DNA of 64,000 nt from an uncultured Prevotellaceae bacterium (GTDB lineage: Bacteria > Bacteroidota > Bacteroidia > Bacteroidales > Muribaculaceae): contig ONKF01000001.1 in NCBI GenBank assembly GCA_900318335.1, positions 191,083 through 255,082 of the forward strand. The letters run 5' to 3'. Of the stretch, positions 45,571-55,197 are shown one piece after another; positions within the stretch are counted from its first letter, which is position 1; each line of letters opens with the position of its first letter. The position numbers and the translations under genes are program-made. The notes under the pieces are model-generated. The model worked only from the letters and a program-made list of their open reading frames with translations, was not told where the DNA came from and did not search any database.

Positions 45571-46653
45571 ATGAACGAGAACAACCAGAAAGTCGCCCTC
45601 ATCACGGGCATCACGGGCCAGGACGGCTCCTACCTTGCCGAGTTCCTGCTCGACAAGGGATATGAGGTGCACGGCATCCTGCGCCGCAGCAGCAGTTTCA
45701 ACACAGGACGCATCGAGCACCTGTACCTCGACGAGTGGGTGCGAGACATGAAGCAGCGCCGTCTCATCAATCTGCACTACGGTGACATGACCGACAGCAG
45801 TTCGCTCATCCGTATCATCGAGAAAATCAAGCCCGACGAAATCTATAACCTGGCTGCCCAGAGCCACGTCAAGGTATCATTTGACGTGCCCGAATACACG
45901 GCCGAGACCGATGCCGTGGGCACCCTGCGCCTGATTGAGGCTGTACGCATCGCAGGGCGCGAGAAGACGACCCGTATCTATCAGGCCAGCACGAGTGAGC
46001 TCTATGGCAAGGTGCAGGAGGTTCCCCAACGCGAGACCACACCGTTCTACCCCCGCAGCCCCTACGGCTGCGCCAAGCTGTACTCGTTCTGGATCATGAA
46101 GAACTACCGCGAGAGCTACGGCATGTTCTGTGCTAACGGTATCCTGTTCAACCACGAGAGCGAGCGCCGCGGCGAGACCTTCGTGACCCGCAAAATCACC
46201 TTTGCCGCCGCCCGCATCGCCCACGGCCTGCAGGATAAGCTTTACCTGGGTAACCTCAACGCCCTGCGCGACTGGGGCTATGCCCGCGACTACGTGGAGT
46301 GCATGTGGCTCATCATGCAACAGCCTGAGCCCGACGATTTTGTCATCGCCACGGGCGAGTGCCACTCGGTGAGGGAATTCTGCACTCTGGCCTTCCACTA
46401 TGCCGGCATCGAGCTGGAGTGGCAGGGCGAAGGCATCGGCGAGAAAGGCATCGACCGTGAGACGGGCAAGGTGCTTGTCGAGGTGGATCCCAAGTACTTC
46501 CGCCCCGCCGAGGTGGACCAGCTCCTGGGCGACCCCACCAAGGCAAAGAACCAGTTGGGCTGGAACCCGCAGAAGACCTCGTTCAACGATCTGGTGCGCA
46601 TCATGGTTGAGCACGACATGCAGCACATCAAGAAAATCTATCATCTGAAATGA
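45571..46653 (+). CDS. gmd: GDP-mannose 4,6-dehydratase
   Basis: The 360-residue short-chain dehydrogenase converts GDP-mannose to GDP-4-keto-6-deoxymannose, the first step to GDP-fucose. NADP binding is shown by [18 protein letters not shown] near residue 11, [12 protein letters not shown] near 34, and the catalytic residues in the STSELYGKV and [10 protein letters not shown] blocks near 140 and 164. Complete length. It lies 6 bp after upxY and overlaps fcl by 4 bp (ATGA), so the three are cotranscribed and the enzymes are probably translationally coupled. Confidence 0.97.
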   Translation: MNENNQKVALITGITGQDGSYLAEFLLDKGYEVHGILRRSSSFNTGRIEHLYLDEWVRDMKQRRLINLHYGDMTDSSSLIRIIEKIKPDEIYNLAAQSHVKVSFDVPEYTAETDAVGTLRLIEAVRIAGREKTTRIYQASTSELYGKVQEVPQRETTPFYPRSPYGCAKLYSFWIMKNYRESYGMFCANGILFNHESERRGETFVTRKITFAAARIAHGLQDKLYLGNLNALRDWGYARDYVECMWLIMQQPEPDDFVIATGECHSVREFCTLAFHYAGIELEWQGEGIGEKGIDRETGKVLVEVDPKYFRPAEVDQLLGDPTKAKNQLGWNPQKTSFNDLVRIMVEHDMQHIKKIYHLK

Positions 46654-47720
46654 ACAGCGATTCTAAGATATATGTGGCAGGACACCGCGGCCTCGTGGGC
46701 AGTGCCATCTGGAACAACCTTCAGAGCAAGGGTTATACCAACCTCGTCGGACGCACCCATCAGGAACTTGACCTGATGGATGCCGCTGCCGTGAAACGTT
46801 TCTTTGACGAGGAGCAGCCCGAGTATGTCGTGCTGGCAGCGGCCCATGTGGGTGGCATCATGGCCAACCTGAAGTACCGTGCCGATTTCATCTTCCAGAA
46901 CCTCGCTATCCAGCAGAACGTCATCGGTGAGAGCTGGCGCCACGGGGTGAAGAAACTGCTCTTCCTGGGAAGCACTTGCATCTACCCGCGCGAGGCTCCC
47001 CAGCCCATCGGCGAGAACGCCCTGCTGACGTCACCGCTGGAGTATACCAACGAGCCCTATGCCATCGCCAAGATTGCCGGCATGAAGATGTGCGAGAGCT
47101 TTAACCTGCAATACGGCACCAACTACATCGCAGTGATGCCCACCAACCTGTATGGCCCCCGCGACAACTTTGACCTCGAGACGAGCCACGTCATGCCAGC
47201 CATGATACGCAAGATGCACCTGGCCAAGCTCCTTAACGAAGGCGACATCGACGGCATCCGTGCCGACCTGAACCGCCGTCCCGTCGAGCACATTGACGGC
47301 AAGGCCGATGAGAGTCAGATTACCGCCACACTCGCGAAATACGGCATCCACAAGGACCGCCTGTGCCTGTGGGGCACTGGTGCTCCTATCCGCGAGTTCC
47401 TCTGGAGCGAGGACATGGCCGACGCCAGCGTCTATTGCCTGGAGCACATCGACTTCGACGACGTGCGCGGCACGGGCGATGAGGTGCGCAACTGCCACAT
47501 CAACATCGGCAGCGGCAAGGAAGTCACCATCCTCCAACTTGCAGAACTCGTCAAGGCCACAGTCGGCTATCAAGGCATTATCGAGTGGGACAGCACCAAG
47601 CCCGACGGCACCCTGCGCAAACTCACCGACGTGAGCAAACTCCACTCCCTGGGTTGGCACCACACCATGGAACTCGAGGACGGCGTCCCCGCCCTCTACC
47701 GCTGGTACCTGGACTCCTGA
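46650..47720 (+). CDS. fcl: GDP-L-fucose synthase
   Basis: The 356-residue epimerase/reductase makes GDP-L-fucose from the Gmd product. [17 protein letters not shown] is the NADP motif near residue 9, [16 protein letters not shown] holds the catalytic Ser/Cys near 109 and [13 protein letters not shown] the catalytic Tyr-Lys near 140. Relative to short homologues it has an insertion of about 40 residues near 195-235 ([20 protein letters not shown]), as in other Bacteroidota forms. Start overlaps gmd by 4 bp. GDP-fucose supplies capsule or glycoprotein fucosylation. Confidence 0.96.
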   Translation: MNSDSKIYVAGHRGLVGSAIWNNLQSKGYTNLVGRTHQELDLMDAAAVKRFFDEEQPEYVVLAAAHVGGIMANLKYRADFIFQNLAIQQNVIGESWRHGVKKLLFLGSTCIYPREAPQPIGENALLTSPLEYTNEPYAIAKIAGMKMCESFNLQYGTNYIAVMPTNLYGPRDNFDLETSHVMPAMIRKMHLAKLLNEGDIDGIRADLNRRPVEHIDGKADESQITATLAKYGIHKDRLCLWGTGAPIREFLWSEDMADASVYCLEHIDFDDVRGTGDEVRNCHINIGSGKEVTILQLAELVKATVGYQGIIEWDSTKPDGTLRKLTDVSKLHSLGWHHTMELEDGVPALYRWYLDS

Positions 47721-47863
47721 AAACACAGGAACACCCATTAGGCGGACTTCGAATCCTTAACCAATACGCCTGATTTTCTTTAAAACTTACAGAAAGAACA
47801 ACTTCGAGCCAATATAGGTCATCTTTTATTGGCTCGATGCTATTATTATAGAAAAAATTACAC

Positions 47864-47871
47864 TATATTTG
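47864..47871 (+). promoter_or_regulatory. -7 box for secreted protein gene
   Basis: TATATTTG 40 bp before the ATG at 47912; no good TTG at the usual distance. Confidence 0.5.
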
Positions 47872-47911
47872 CCCAATCGTTTCTATTAATAACCTCTAAA
47901 CTTGTCAAATT

Positions 47912-49630
47912 ATGAGAATTAAAACTACTCTATTCTTACTCGCATCATTTCTGACGGCCAGCATGTTTGCCCAATCGCCTTATGGGGACATCCAGGACAA
48001 GGACAACACCTATGTCAAGGCGCGCCAGACCCATATCATCAAGCAAGACGTGCGCTTCGCCAACGAGGCTTTCACCATGGCGCCCAAGGCCGAGGCTCCC
48101 ACCGAGCTTGACTCCAGCCTGTTTGTTCAGCCCGAAGGCGAGCTGCAACTGATGAGACGCTCGGGTATCGACTATCTGCCCGTATGGGGCCAGCCTGCTC
48201 CTGCCGAATATCAAGAGAAAGGCACCTATGTGGTAAAAGGTGCTGACGGCAATTACTATTTCAAGAACTTTATCACTAACATGTGCAATGGCGGCACTTG
48301 GATCAAGGGTGAAGTGGAAGGTAATGTCATTTCCGTCAAGACGGGTCAGATCTGTACTCAGCTCTGGTATGATAACGGCGCTACCAACAGCCTCTATACC
48401 TATTACCTCTATGCCTTGAAGGCCGTTGAGGAAACCGGCACCGACTGGCAGGGCAACGAGTATACCTACACTGCCTATGTGCTCGACGAGGACGTTAGCG
48501 AGATCAAGTTCAACATCGAAGCCGACGGCCGCATCACTTCTCAAGACGGCAACGTGCTCTATGGTGGTCTTGAGGAGAACGAGGACGGCACATTCACCTG
48601 GCCTGGCCAGGGTGACATGGACTGCACGTTCTACCCGTTTGACGAAGTGCCCCAAACCGCTCCCGAAGAAGTTGAATACAGCGACTATGTGTTCAGCAAC
48701 TATCCCTATGCCACCGACATCGAGTACCGTATTCTCCAGGGCGGCATCCTTGACAACGTGCTCTACGTGAAAGGCCTTGCCGAAATTATCCCCGAGGGCA
48801 TCATCAAGGCCCAGATCGAGGGTGACAAGGCCCGCATCGCGACCAACCAGTTCCTGGGTGTTGACCAGACCTACAGCACCCTGGTTTATCTCAAGCCTTG
48901 CAGCTTCACCGTCGAGACCGATGAGTGGGGATGGAGCACCATCTACACCGATGAAATCAGCGAGATGGTCATGGACTATGACGCCGAGGAGTGCCGATTC
49001 GCCAACGACGAGCTCGGCTTGCTCATCAATGCAGGCAAGATGGAAGTGCTCTCCCACGAGCAGTACCTGCGTCCCACGTTCTACAAGTTCGTGGAGAAAT
49101 CGGCAATCCCCTCATCACCCGTGTGGACCCAGTATTATCCCTACACCGAAGCCGATTTCGGTTCATGGGGATATGCAGGCTTTAACATCTACACCACTGA
49201 CGTTGACGGCAACTATATCCTGCCCGAGAAGCTGTTTTACACCTGCTACCTCGACGAGACTCCGCTCGTGTTCAGCACCGAGGACTATCCCGAACTGGAA
49301 GAGGACATGACAGTGATTCCTTATGCCTTTGCCAACAACGACATCGTAGCCTACAAGGAGAACCACTACATCTACTTCCACCGTGGTGACTTCGAGAGAT
49401 TTGGCGTGCAGACCATCTACCGCGGCGGTGAAGAGGAGATGCGCTCTCCCATCATCTACTACAGCGAGTCGGGTATCGAAGAGACCCTTGCAGGCGATGC
49501 TATCGTCATCGAGACCACCTATTTCGATCTGCAGGGTCGCCGCCACAACGGCCTCAACAACGGCCTGAACATCGTAGTCATGAAGTACTCCGACGGCACC
49601 ACCAAGTCAACCAAGGTAATGGTAAGATAA
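47912..49630 (+). CDS. large secreted protein with C-terminal sorting-like segment
   Basis: The 572-residue protein has a signal peptide (MRIKTTLFLLASFLTASMFA) and a repetitive beta-rich body, rich in Tyr, Asp and Glu, with no domain I can name. The end reads TTYFDLQGRRHNGLNNGLNI and then YSDGTTKSTKVMVR, the same kind of closing segment that many Bacteroidales secreted proteins share and that acts as a sorting or anchoring signal in T9SS-like export. It stands alone with its own promoter and terminator. Confidence 0.8.
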   Translation: MRIKTTLFLLASFLTASMFAQSPYGDIQDKDNTYVKARQTHIIKQDVRFANEAFTMAPKAEAPTELDSSLFVQPEGELQLMRRSGIDYLPVWGQPAPAEYQEKGTYVVKGADGNYYFKNFITNMCNGGTWIKGEVEGNVISVKTGQICTQLWYDNGATNSLYTYYLYALKAVEETGTDWQGNEYTYTAYVLDEDVSEIKFNIEADGRITSQDGNVLYGGLEENEDGTFTWPGQGDMDCTFYPFDEVPQTAPEEVEYSDYVFSNYPYATDIEYRILQGGILDNVLYVKGLAEIIPEGIIKAQIEGDKARIATNQFLGVDQTYSTLVYLKPCSFTVETDEWGWSTIYTDEISEMVMDYDAEECRFANDELGLLINAGKMEVLSHEQYLRPTFYKFVEKSAIPSSPVWTQYYPYTEADFGSWGYAGFNIYTTDVDGNYILPEKLFYTCYLDETPLVFSTEDYPELEEDMTVIPYAFANNDIVAYKENHYIYFHRGDFERFGVQTIYRGGEEEMRSPIIYYSESGIEETLAGDAIVIETTYFDLQGRRHNGLNNGLNIVVMKYSDGTTKSTKVMVR

Positions 49631-50043
49631 CCATCACCCCACGACAATCAAAAAGACGGGATGGCCTAACCACCATCCCGTCTTATAATATTCCAGCACA
49701 TAATAACTCTTCACAATCGCCTATAATCAAAAACATTACCGCAACTTCAAAGTCAGCACGGTAATTGCAGATATAGGTTCGAACTCATAATTTTTGGAGA
49801 ATTATGAAAACCCTTTATTCATCGGGGTTTCAAGAGATCTGTACATAAAAAGTGTACAAAAAATATCACCACCACAAAGATAGGTTATTTTCCTTGTTCA
49901 GCCAAGAAAATGGCCTATTATTTTTTGCTCCCATGTGGTTTCTTTTACCACAATATCACAACATTTATGAGGTAACGCAATGGTCTATCTCAGGCATTTC
50001 CACATATTGGGTATTACAGCGTAAACGGGAATAGGCCAGAATG
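49631..50043. other. AT-rich intergenic region
   Basis: The terminator at 49653-49684 is the only clear feature; the rest (about 49690-50043) contains no reading frame I trust. A short frame at 49852 codes for 60 residues without support. Composition becomes more AT-rich here, which marks the change to the accessory region. Confidence 0.6.
49653..49684 (+). terminator. terminator after secreted protein gene
   Basis: 12-bp perfect stem, 49653-49664 with 49673-49684, 8-nt loop. Confidence 0.8.
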
Positions 50044-50934
50044 CTATTTCTGGTATTTGATCTGGAAGTAGTCAAGCAGGGATTTGAAGTTGTCCTGAGC
50101 GGTGAGGCAGGTGTCAAGCAAGAAGCCTTCGATGCGGGGCCATTCTCTTAGGCCTCGATAGTAGAACATCTTCAAGTCATCGGTGATGATGAATGGGACG
50201 ATACCAGCCGATAGACATTCTTTGAACATAATCAGCCGGCCTACACGTCCATTACCGTCCTGGAATGGATGGATTGCCTCGAAACGTTGATGAAAGTCGA
50301 TAATATCCTCCAGAGTATGTTTCTTGATGGCATTATATTCTTGCAGCAGCTCTTTAATCTGTCGGTGAACGTCGGACGGTGCTGCTGTTTCCATGCCTCC
50401 CACTTCGTTAGGCAATCGTTTGTAGTCTCCCACAGCGAACCAAGGCTTACGGGAATCTGATGTGCCGGACTTGAGCATCAGGTGAAGTTGTTTGATGAAT
50501 GTCTCGGTCAACGTTGCATTAGCCTGTTCAATGATGCAGTCGATACAGCGGAAGTGGTTAGCCGTTTCAATGATATCGTCCACCTTAATAGCGTCGTCGG
50601 TGATACCTATGGTGTTAGTCTCGAAGATATATCGTGTTTGGTCGTGGGTCAGGCGGCTACCCTCGATGTGATTGGAGTTATAAGTGAGATCAATCTGGAC
50701 GCGATGATAGATGCCTCCCTTGACCTTTCCAGCCTGTTGTTCCTGGAGTGCAGCAAGGAGGGGTGATGTCTTGGCTCTCTTCCTACGACCAGGCAAAACG
50801 GCATCATCGGGTACATTCCACGATTTACCCACGAGATACGCACCGTCAATTTTACCGCTAGCACAGTAGTTGCGGGCGGTGCGTTCCGAGATATTGTACT
50901 TCTCGGCATATTGCTTCACTGATATATACTCCAT
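50044..50934 (-). CDS. Fic family AMP transferase with N-terminal HTH
   Basis: The 296-residue protein has an N-terminal MerR-type or excisionase-like HTH (VKQYAEKYNISERTARNYCA at 6-25), an inhibitory helix with the SxxxEG motif (SNHIEG, S87-E91) and a Fic core with HPFQDGNGR at 222-230, the complete HxFx(D/E)GNGRxxR set, so it should be able to transfer AMP or a related group. The inhibitory motif in front of the core is typical of class II Fic enzymes. A palindromic site matching its own promoter suggests autoregulation through the HTH. Fic proteins modify host or self targets; the target here is unknown. Confidence 0.92.
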   Translation of the reverse strand: MEYISVKQYAEKYNISERTARNYCASGKIDGAYLVGKSWNVPDDAVLPGRRKRAKTSPLLAALQEQQAGKVKGGIYHRVQIDLTYNSNHIEGSRLTHDQTRYIFETNTIGITDDAIKVDDIIETANHFRCIDCIIEQANATLTETFIKQLHLMLKSGTSDSRKPWFAVGDYKRLPNEVGGMETAAPSDVHRQIKELLQEYNAIKKHTLEDIIDFHQRFEAIHPFQDGNGRVGRLIMFKECLSAGIVPFIITDDLKMFYYRGLREWPRIEGFLLDTCLTAQDNFKSLLDYFQIKYQK

Positions 50935-50941
50935 CGCGTTA

Positions 50942-50949
50942 TCGGCAAG
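50942..50949 (-). promoter_or_regulatory. half-site of the Fic operator near the start codon
   Basis: TCGGCAAG at 50942-50949 repeats the half of the palindrome at 50985-51000, 8 bp before the fic ATG (minus strand). Confidence 0.5.
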
Positions 50950-50969
50950 AAAAATCCATTAATCCGCTG

Positions 50970-51000
50970 CAAATATACCCATTTTTGCCGACATCGGCAA
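50970..51000 (-). promoter_or_regulatory. fic promoter overlapping a palindromic operator
   Basis: On the minus strand TATATTTG (50977-50970) and TTG (51000-50998) are 20 bp apart. The palindrome TTGCCGA-CA-TCGGCAA at 50985-51000 covers the -33 box, as an autorepressor would need. Confidence 0.75.
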
Positions 51001-51295
51001 GAAAACAGGCAAAATCGTCCAATTTGATTACTCAAGCCAGCAACTATCAAGTTTCTTTCTGCAAAACCAAGCTGCGAATGAAGATTTTCGCCCAAACAAG
51101 TTAATAAATGTTAATGTTGTTGAAAATTTATTTAAAGATTCTTTGTCTTGGCCACTTCACTTTTTACCCTTTAAAAGTGAAATAATATACACATAATGTA
51201 TAAATAAGCCTTAAATAAGTTTCAAGTAAAATCAGACCTAAAAAACAGCGATATATGAATCGTAAATATCTATAAAATAGATTTTTAAATAACTA

Positions 51296-51325
51296 TTGCC
51301 AGTTCGGAAAATAGTATTAATTTTG
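51296..51325 (+). promoter_or_regulatory. promoter for ParB-like/DUF3987 module
   Basis: TTG at 51296-51298 and TAATTTTG at 51318-51325, 19 bp apart. Confidence 0.65.
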
Positions 51326-51392
51326 CCGCGCAGTACAATAACTGGAATACATAAAAACGAATATTTTATATACATTTTAAATATTTTATACA

Positions 51393-52550
51393 ATGCACAA
51401 AATTAATTTTGAAATGACTGAGATTAGTGAAAAGGCTCAGGCCGTGAACGAGGAAGCAGTTGCTAACGCAGCTACTAGTATTAACAATGTACCCGCACGT
51501 GAGTACGAGATGGAAAACCAGCATAAGACTGGCGAAGTGCCTGCAGATGAGGAACAGGATTCCAGCTCCAAACATAGGGGTCAAGAGCAAAATCCGCTGA
51601 TGAAGGAGCGTGTGGTTCACCGTCTGAACAAGAGAATCCTGAAGAAGGTGCTCATCATCAATTCGAACCGTAAGATCGCGAGTCAGATCAAGGCCAAGCA
51701 GAAATCCTGCCGAGAGCATGGTATGCTTGTAAATGCCGTCTTTGGCGATGCGACAGCAGCCTATGATGCCGGTTACGTACTTGTCAACCCCATCACAGGC
51801 AAGTTGGTTGAGAGCCGCGAGGAGACCTTTGGCATGCTGGTAATCATGGAGGGCAACACGAGGTTCTGGGCCTGGCTTGCCGAGGTTGAGCGCATCAAGG
51901 AGGAGAAGCGCAAATCTAAGGGCAAGGGCGATAGCAAAACCGAGAAGCCCTTTGAGTATACGTTCGTCTATCGCCACATTACTAATCCAAAGGAATTAAA
52001 AGACAAGTACCGCCACATTAACCTCGATAACGTACCGACCAGAACTGAAGACTTAGCTCATGATGTTGTGGACACTGAGAAGGAGAATGCAACCGTAGTT
52101 GCCTATGCCAGCAAGATCAATCGTGGTCTTTCCCCTAAGGGTGCCGGTTTTGCCACAAAGGGCAAGGAAGTGAAGAAGAAAGACATCGAAGCTCTGATGG
52201 GAGGGAAGGTACCCGGCATCTTCGACGATGGTCATAGCGATGACCTCGAGACCTATCAAACAGTCTTTGAGGGTGTATGCGAGGGATTCGGTATTGCGAA
52301 GGATGCCCGCATCAAGAACAAGGTCCTAAAGGGCACCTTCATTTGGCGCTGGGTAGCCAATAAGATGAATGCGACCAATGAGGCCGACGATGATTGCCGC
52401 TTCGATGTCGCCGACAAGGTAATCAAAATGTTTACCGGCATGTCAGCTCAGGACAGCGAGCGTATCAACAACGCCGAGAAGACCGAGGCTCAAACCCGCG
52501 AGCAGGTCATCCATGGCATCCTTGACGAAATGTACAATAGCAACAAGTAA
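51393..52550 (+). CDS. ParB-like protein of an accessory element
   Basis: The 385-residue protein has an acidic, low-complexity N-terminus (about 1-60), a basic helix, then a segment YVLVNPITGKLVESREETFG followed by MLVIMEGNTRFWAWLAE that resembles the ParB/Srx-type Gx(T)R motif (EGNTR near 155). After a Lys-rich run a beta part and a helical C-terminus follow. I regard the ParB relation as likely but not certain. It is the first gene of a three-gene unit; a hairpin with a T run (52572-52613) lies between it and the next gene. The codon use is more AT-rich than in the housekeeping genes upstream. Confidence 0.55.
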   Translation: MHKINFEMTEISEKAQAVNEEAVANAATSINNVPAREYEMENQHKTGEVPADEEQDSSSKHRGQEQNPLMKERVVHRLNKRILKKVLIINSNRKIASQIKAKQKSCREHGMLVNAVFGDATAAYDAGYVLVNPITGKLVESREETFGMLVIMEGNTRFWAWLAEVERIKEEKRKSKGKGDSKTEKPFEYTFVYRHITNPKELKDKYRHINLDNVPTRTEDLAHDVVDTEKENATVVAYASKINRGLSPKGAGFATKGKEVKKKDIEALMGGKVPGIFDDGHSDDLETYQTVFEGVCEGFGIAKDARIKNKVLKGTFIWRWVANKMNATNEADDDCRFDVADKVIKMFTGMSAQDSERINNAEKTEAQTREQVIHGILDEMYNSNK

Positions 52551-52571
52551 TAACAACCATTTATTAAGCAT

Positions 52572-52613
52572 GCCCCTCGTTGTTGGGCAGCCGTCTAGCG
52601 GCGAGGGGCTTTT
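52572..52613 (+). terminator. intergenic hairpin with T run
   Basis: GCCCCTCG (52572-52579) pairs with CGAGGGGC (52602-52609), followed by TTTT. It lies inside the three-gene unit and may attenuate transcription. Confidence 0.6.
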
Positions 52614-52627
52614 AAAAATTATTTACA

Positions 52628-53152
52628 ATGAAGAAGATTAAAAAAGTCGCTGTCGGTATTGGCGGCGCAACACTGGGAAAGTCCCTGTGTTTATTTTTTA
52701 TCACATTAATGGTATATACTATGCGCGATAGAAAAAGAAGTAAAACCATTTCTGTGATCCTCCGCAATCACCAATATGTGGATGGCAACGCTCATCGAGA
52801 GATAATTAACGGTGAAGCGAATGTCCAGTATCAAAGTTCTATCTGCAAGAGAAAGCAGTCAGAAAGCCACTTTTATGAGTGTTTGAACGAATCCACCTTG
52901 CAGTACCACATCAGTGAGACTGATTATGAGGCATTGAAAAAGCTGGCCGTTAGTCTCTCTCTGGATCAGTCCATGTACTCTGTTCAAGAAGAGGAGTCGC
53001 AAATGTACTACGACCATGTCGGTGATGCTATTGAGGCCAACTCCGAGCCTAAATACAACGACAGAAAGAAGTTGTTGAATATTTTTGGGCTTGGCGCAGC
53101 TACTGTAGTTAACACAATCGTTTATATTATTCAAAACCCAAAAACCAAATGA
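52628..53152 (+). CDS. small membrane-associated protein of the DUF3987 module
   Basis: I do not recognise a family. The 174-residue protein has a hydrophobic segment at about 17-32 (LGKSLCLFFITLMVYTM), a soluble middle with Cys pairs (SSICKRKQSE, HFYECLNESTL), and a second hydrophobic end at about 150-170 (NIFGLGAATVVNTIVYIIQ). Two termini in the membrane and an exposed middle are the simplest reading. Its stop overlaps the start of the next gene by 4 bp (ATGA), so both are translationally coupled. Confidence 0.65.
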   Translation: MKKIKKVAVGIGGATLGKSLCLFFITLMVYTMRDRKRSKTISVILRNHQYVDGNAHREIINGEANVQYQSSICKRKQSESHFYECLNESTLQYHISETDYEALKKLAVSLSLDQSMYSVQEEESQMYYDHVGDAIEANSEPKYNDRKKLLNIFGLGAATVVNTIVYIIQNPKTK

Positions 53153-54948
53153 ATTTATTTGACAATTTTTTTGACTTAGTATCACTCTTTACCAATGGCC
53201 TTATCGAGTCCGATGACGATGAGGTTAACGGCGAGGAGTGTGAAAGCAACATTGAGGACACCTCCGGGGCAGATGACTCTAACGAGATATCTGCCAGTTG
53301 CGGACCATGTCGCTATAGAGGAAGCGTTGGTAACCTTGGTTACGTAGTTCGCGTGGGCCTGAAAACCGCTGCTGCGGTTGGAACAGGAGTCGCTGCCTAT
53401 AAAGGCGCTAAAGGCGCTGGGAAATACGTATCAGAGCGACAAAAGGCCAAAGAAAAGAGAGAGCAGACAATCACTGAGGCAGGTGCTGAGATTGCAAAGA
53501 TCGAAGCTAAGGCTGAGGCTAAAATCAAAGAGATCGAAGCTGAGGCTGAGGCTAAAATCAAGGTCGCAGAAGCCAAGTCAGCCCATCGAGCAGACGCAGA
53601 ACGAGAGAGAAGACAAGACAGTCAAGAGGACTACGAGGGTTTCTCTGAATCCGACTATGACAGACCTTGGCTTGACATATTCAACGCAACTCACCCCTTC
53701 CCGTTTGACGCTCTGCCCGATGACTTCGCATCGGTGATTAGCGGGTATGATCCTGACATCGCTCCTGCTATGTTCCTCCACCTCTGTTCAATGTATGGTG
53801 CCTATTGTTTCTCACGGGTAGCAGCCAAGAAGAGAGGCGATGAGATGCGCCGCCCCAACCTTCAGGTTGTCATCGAAGCATTGCCGGGAATCGGCAAGAG
53901 CCAATTCCGCAACGTGCATCAGAAGCTATTCCGCCGCGTGATCGATGAAGACAAGCGGAAGTTGAATGCCGAAGATGATGAGAAAAACCTCATTATCCAA
54001 ACGGTAGGGATTGACATCTCAAGTGCTAGACTCCAGCAAATCCTGGAGTCTAACCAAGGTGTTCACATCTATATCTTCGATAGTGAAATAGCAACTGCCA
54101 CGAACAAAGACCTCTCGTTCTATCTGCGTAAGGCATTTGATAACGATGATGTCAGCCGTGAGCGAATGAATAAAAGGCAGAATGGATCTTGCGAAGCTGT
54201 GATTAACGGAACTCTCACTGGCACGGGAGACAATGTTGAGACGTTCGTCAAGAAAATAGCCACAGTTGAAGGTGGAGGCGCTTCCAGAGTTTGTTGGTGC
54301 GCATACCCTCTCGGTGGGGATATTGATAACGCTCCCAACAGCCTTGTTGAGGGTCAAGAGCTTGAACTCATCAGAGACCACATCGATGAGTATCGACGTA
54401 AGTACGTGTTCACCACTGATGACGGTGAGGACACTGCTGTGGATTTGGTAGAGATTAAGGATTTTGACTATGTGATGTCTGCATTGAAGGACTGGGAGAG
54501 AAAGCAAGTTGTCTTGTCCAGGCAGACCAATGACGAGGTCAGAAAACTAATCCGTTGGCGTATTTCCACCATTGCGATGCACATAGGAATGGTCATGCAT
54601 ATGATGATTCAACCAGATGGCAACCAAGAGAAGATGGATAAGGTTGTTGAATTGGTAATCTACGCTGCTGAGCACTGCATGTCACGTTATCTCTGGTTGT
54701 TCGGTAATCAGCACAGTAAGATGATACAGAGCCAGAGGGATAGAGAAAGCGTCCCCCGGCAACGTATTCGCCATCGTGGTCAGGCTCCTTATAACTCACC
54801 AGCCGCCCAGGACGACAAGATGGAGCAACGCCGTGCCGATGTAATTCGTCTCAAGATGGAAGGGAAGAATCAACATCAAATTGCTCTAGCGTTGAATCTG
54901 AAGGACTCTCAAGTAGCGCGAATTCTGGACAAAGAGGGCTTGAAGTAA
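53149..54948 (+). CDS. DUF3987-like P-loop ATPase with coiled-coil N-terminus
   Basis: The 599-residue protein has an acidic start, a glycine/alanine-rich hydrophobic stretch (VGLKTAAAVGTGVAAYKGAK near 75), a coiled coil with repeats of the kind AEAKIK at about 105-150, and a C-terminal ATPase part. Walker A is ALPGIGKS at 244-251, an acidic strand VHIYIFDSEIATATNKDLSF near 300, and LRKAFDNDDVSRERMNK follows; this order matches DUF3987 proteins found on Bacteroides mobile elements. The end is a helix-turn-helix (KNQHQIALALNLKDSQVARI near 575). It could act in element replication or segregation; no relaxase or integrase is seen in the window. Confidence 0.65.
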   Translation: MNLFDNFFDLVSLFTNGLIESDDDEVNGEECESNIEDTSGADDSNEISASCGPCRYRGSVGNLGYVVRVGLKTAAAVGTGVAAYKGAKGAGKYVSERQKAKEKREQTITEAGAEIAKIEAKAEAKIKEIEAEAEAKIKVAEAKSAHRADAERERRQDSQEDYEGFSESDYDRPWLDIFNATHPFPFDALPDDFASVISGYDPDIAPAMFLHLCSMYGAYCFSRVAAKKRGDEMRRPNLQVVIEALPGIGKSQFRNVHQKLFRRVIDEDKRKLNAEDDEKNLIIQTVGIDISSARLQQILESNQGVHIYIFDSEIATATNKDLSFYLRKAFDNDDVSRERMNKRQNGSCEAVINGTLTGTGDNVETFVKKIATVEGGGASRVCWCAYPLGGDIDNAPNSLVEGQELELIRDHIDEYRRKYVFTTDDGEDTAVDLVEIKDFDYVMSALKDWERKQVVLSRQTNDEVRKLIRWRISTIAMHIGMVMHMMIQPDGNQEKMDKVVELVIYAAEHCMSRYLWLFGNQHSKMIQSQRDRESVPRQRIRHRGQAPYNSPAAQDDKMEQRRADVIRLKMEGKNQHQIALALNLKDSQVARILDKEGLK

Positions 54949-54975
54949 ATAACGCCAATTGCTTGAAACTTGCTA

Positions 54976-55012
54976 GAAAAAGGAGGTTTATCGACCTCCT
55001 TTTTCTTTTTTT
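54976..55012 (+). terminator. intrinsic terminator of the DUF3987 module
   Basis: GAAAAAGGAGGT (54976-54987) pairs with ACCTCCTTTTTC (54994-55005) around a 6-nt loop, followed by a T run. Confidence 0.9.
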
Positions 55013-55060
55013 ACACACGAAAGCATTGGCATTATGGACTATTTCAAGCACCGTGTAATG

Positions 55061-55151
55061 AATCTAACGCATCTAACATGTTAGATTATTAATGTATTAA
55101 AAATCATATAGTTAACACTGCCTAACATGTGTTATATAACAAATCTAACGC
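55061..55151 (+). repeat. TCTAAC-type palindrome and direct repeats
   Basis: ATCTAACATGTTAGAT at 55071-55086 is a perfect 16-bp palindrome. AATCTAACGC occurs at 55061-55070 and 55142-55151, and CTAACATGT at about 55073 and 55122. The cluster looks like a protein-binding site or recombination site downstream of the element genes; its function is unknown. Confidence 0.6.
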
Positions 55152-55197
55152 CCAAAATGCACAATGTAACCCTACTTTTAATATGTCCGCCTAAGAT

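Larger units (their letters stand above)
50935..51392. other. divergent intergenic region between fic and the ParB-like gene
   Basis: Besides the fic promoter and operator it holds the plus-strand promoter at 51296-51325 and a 9-bp hairpin (51156-51164 with 51173-51181). The remainder is strongly AT-rich without a supported gene. Confidence 0.6.
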
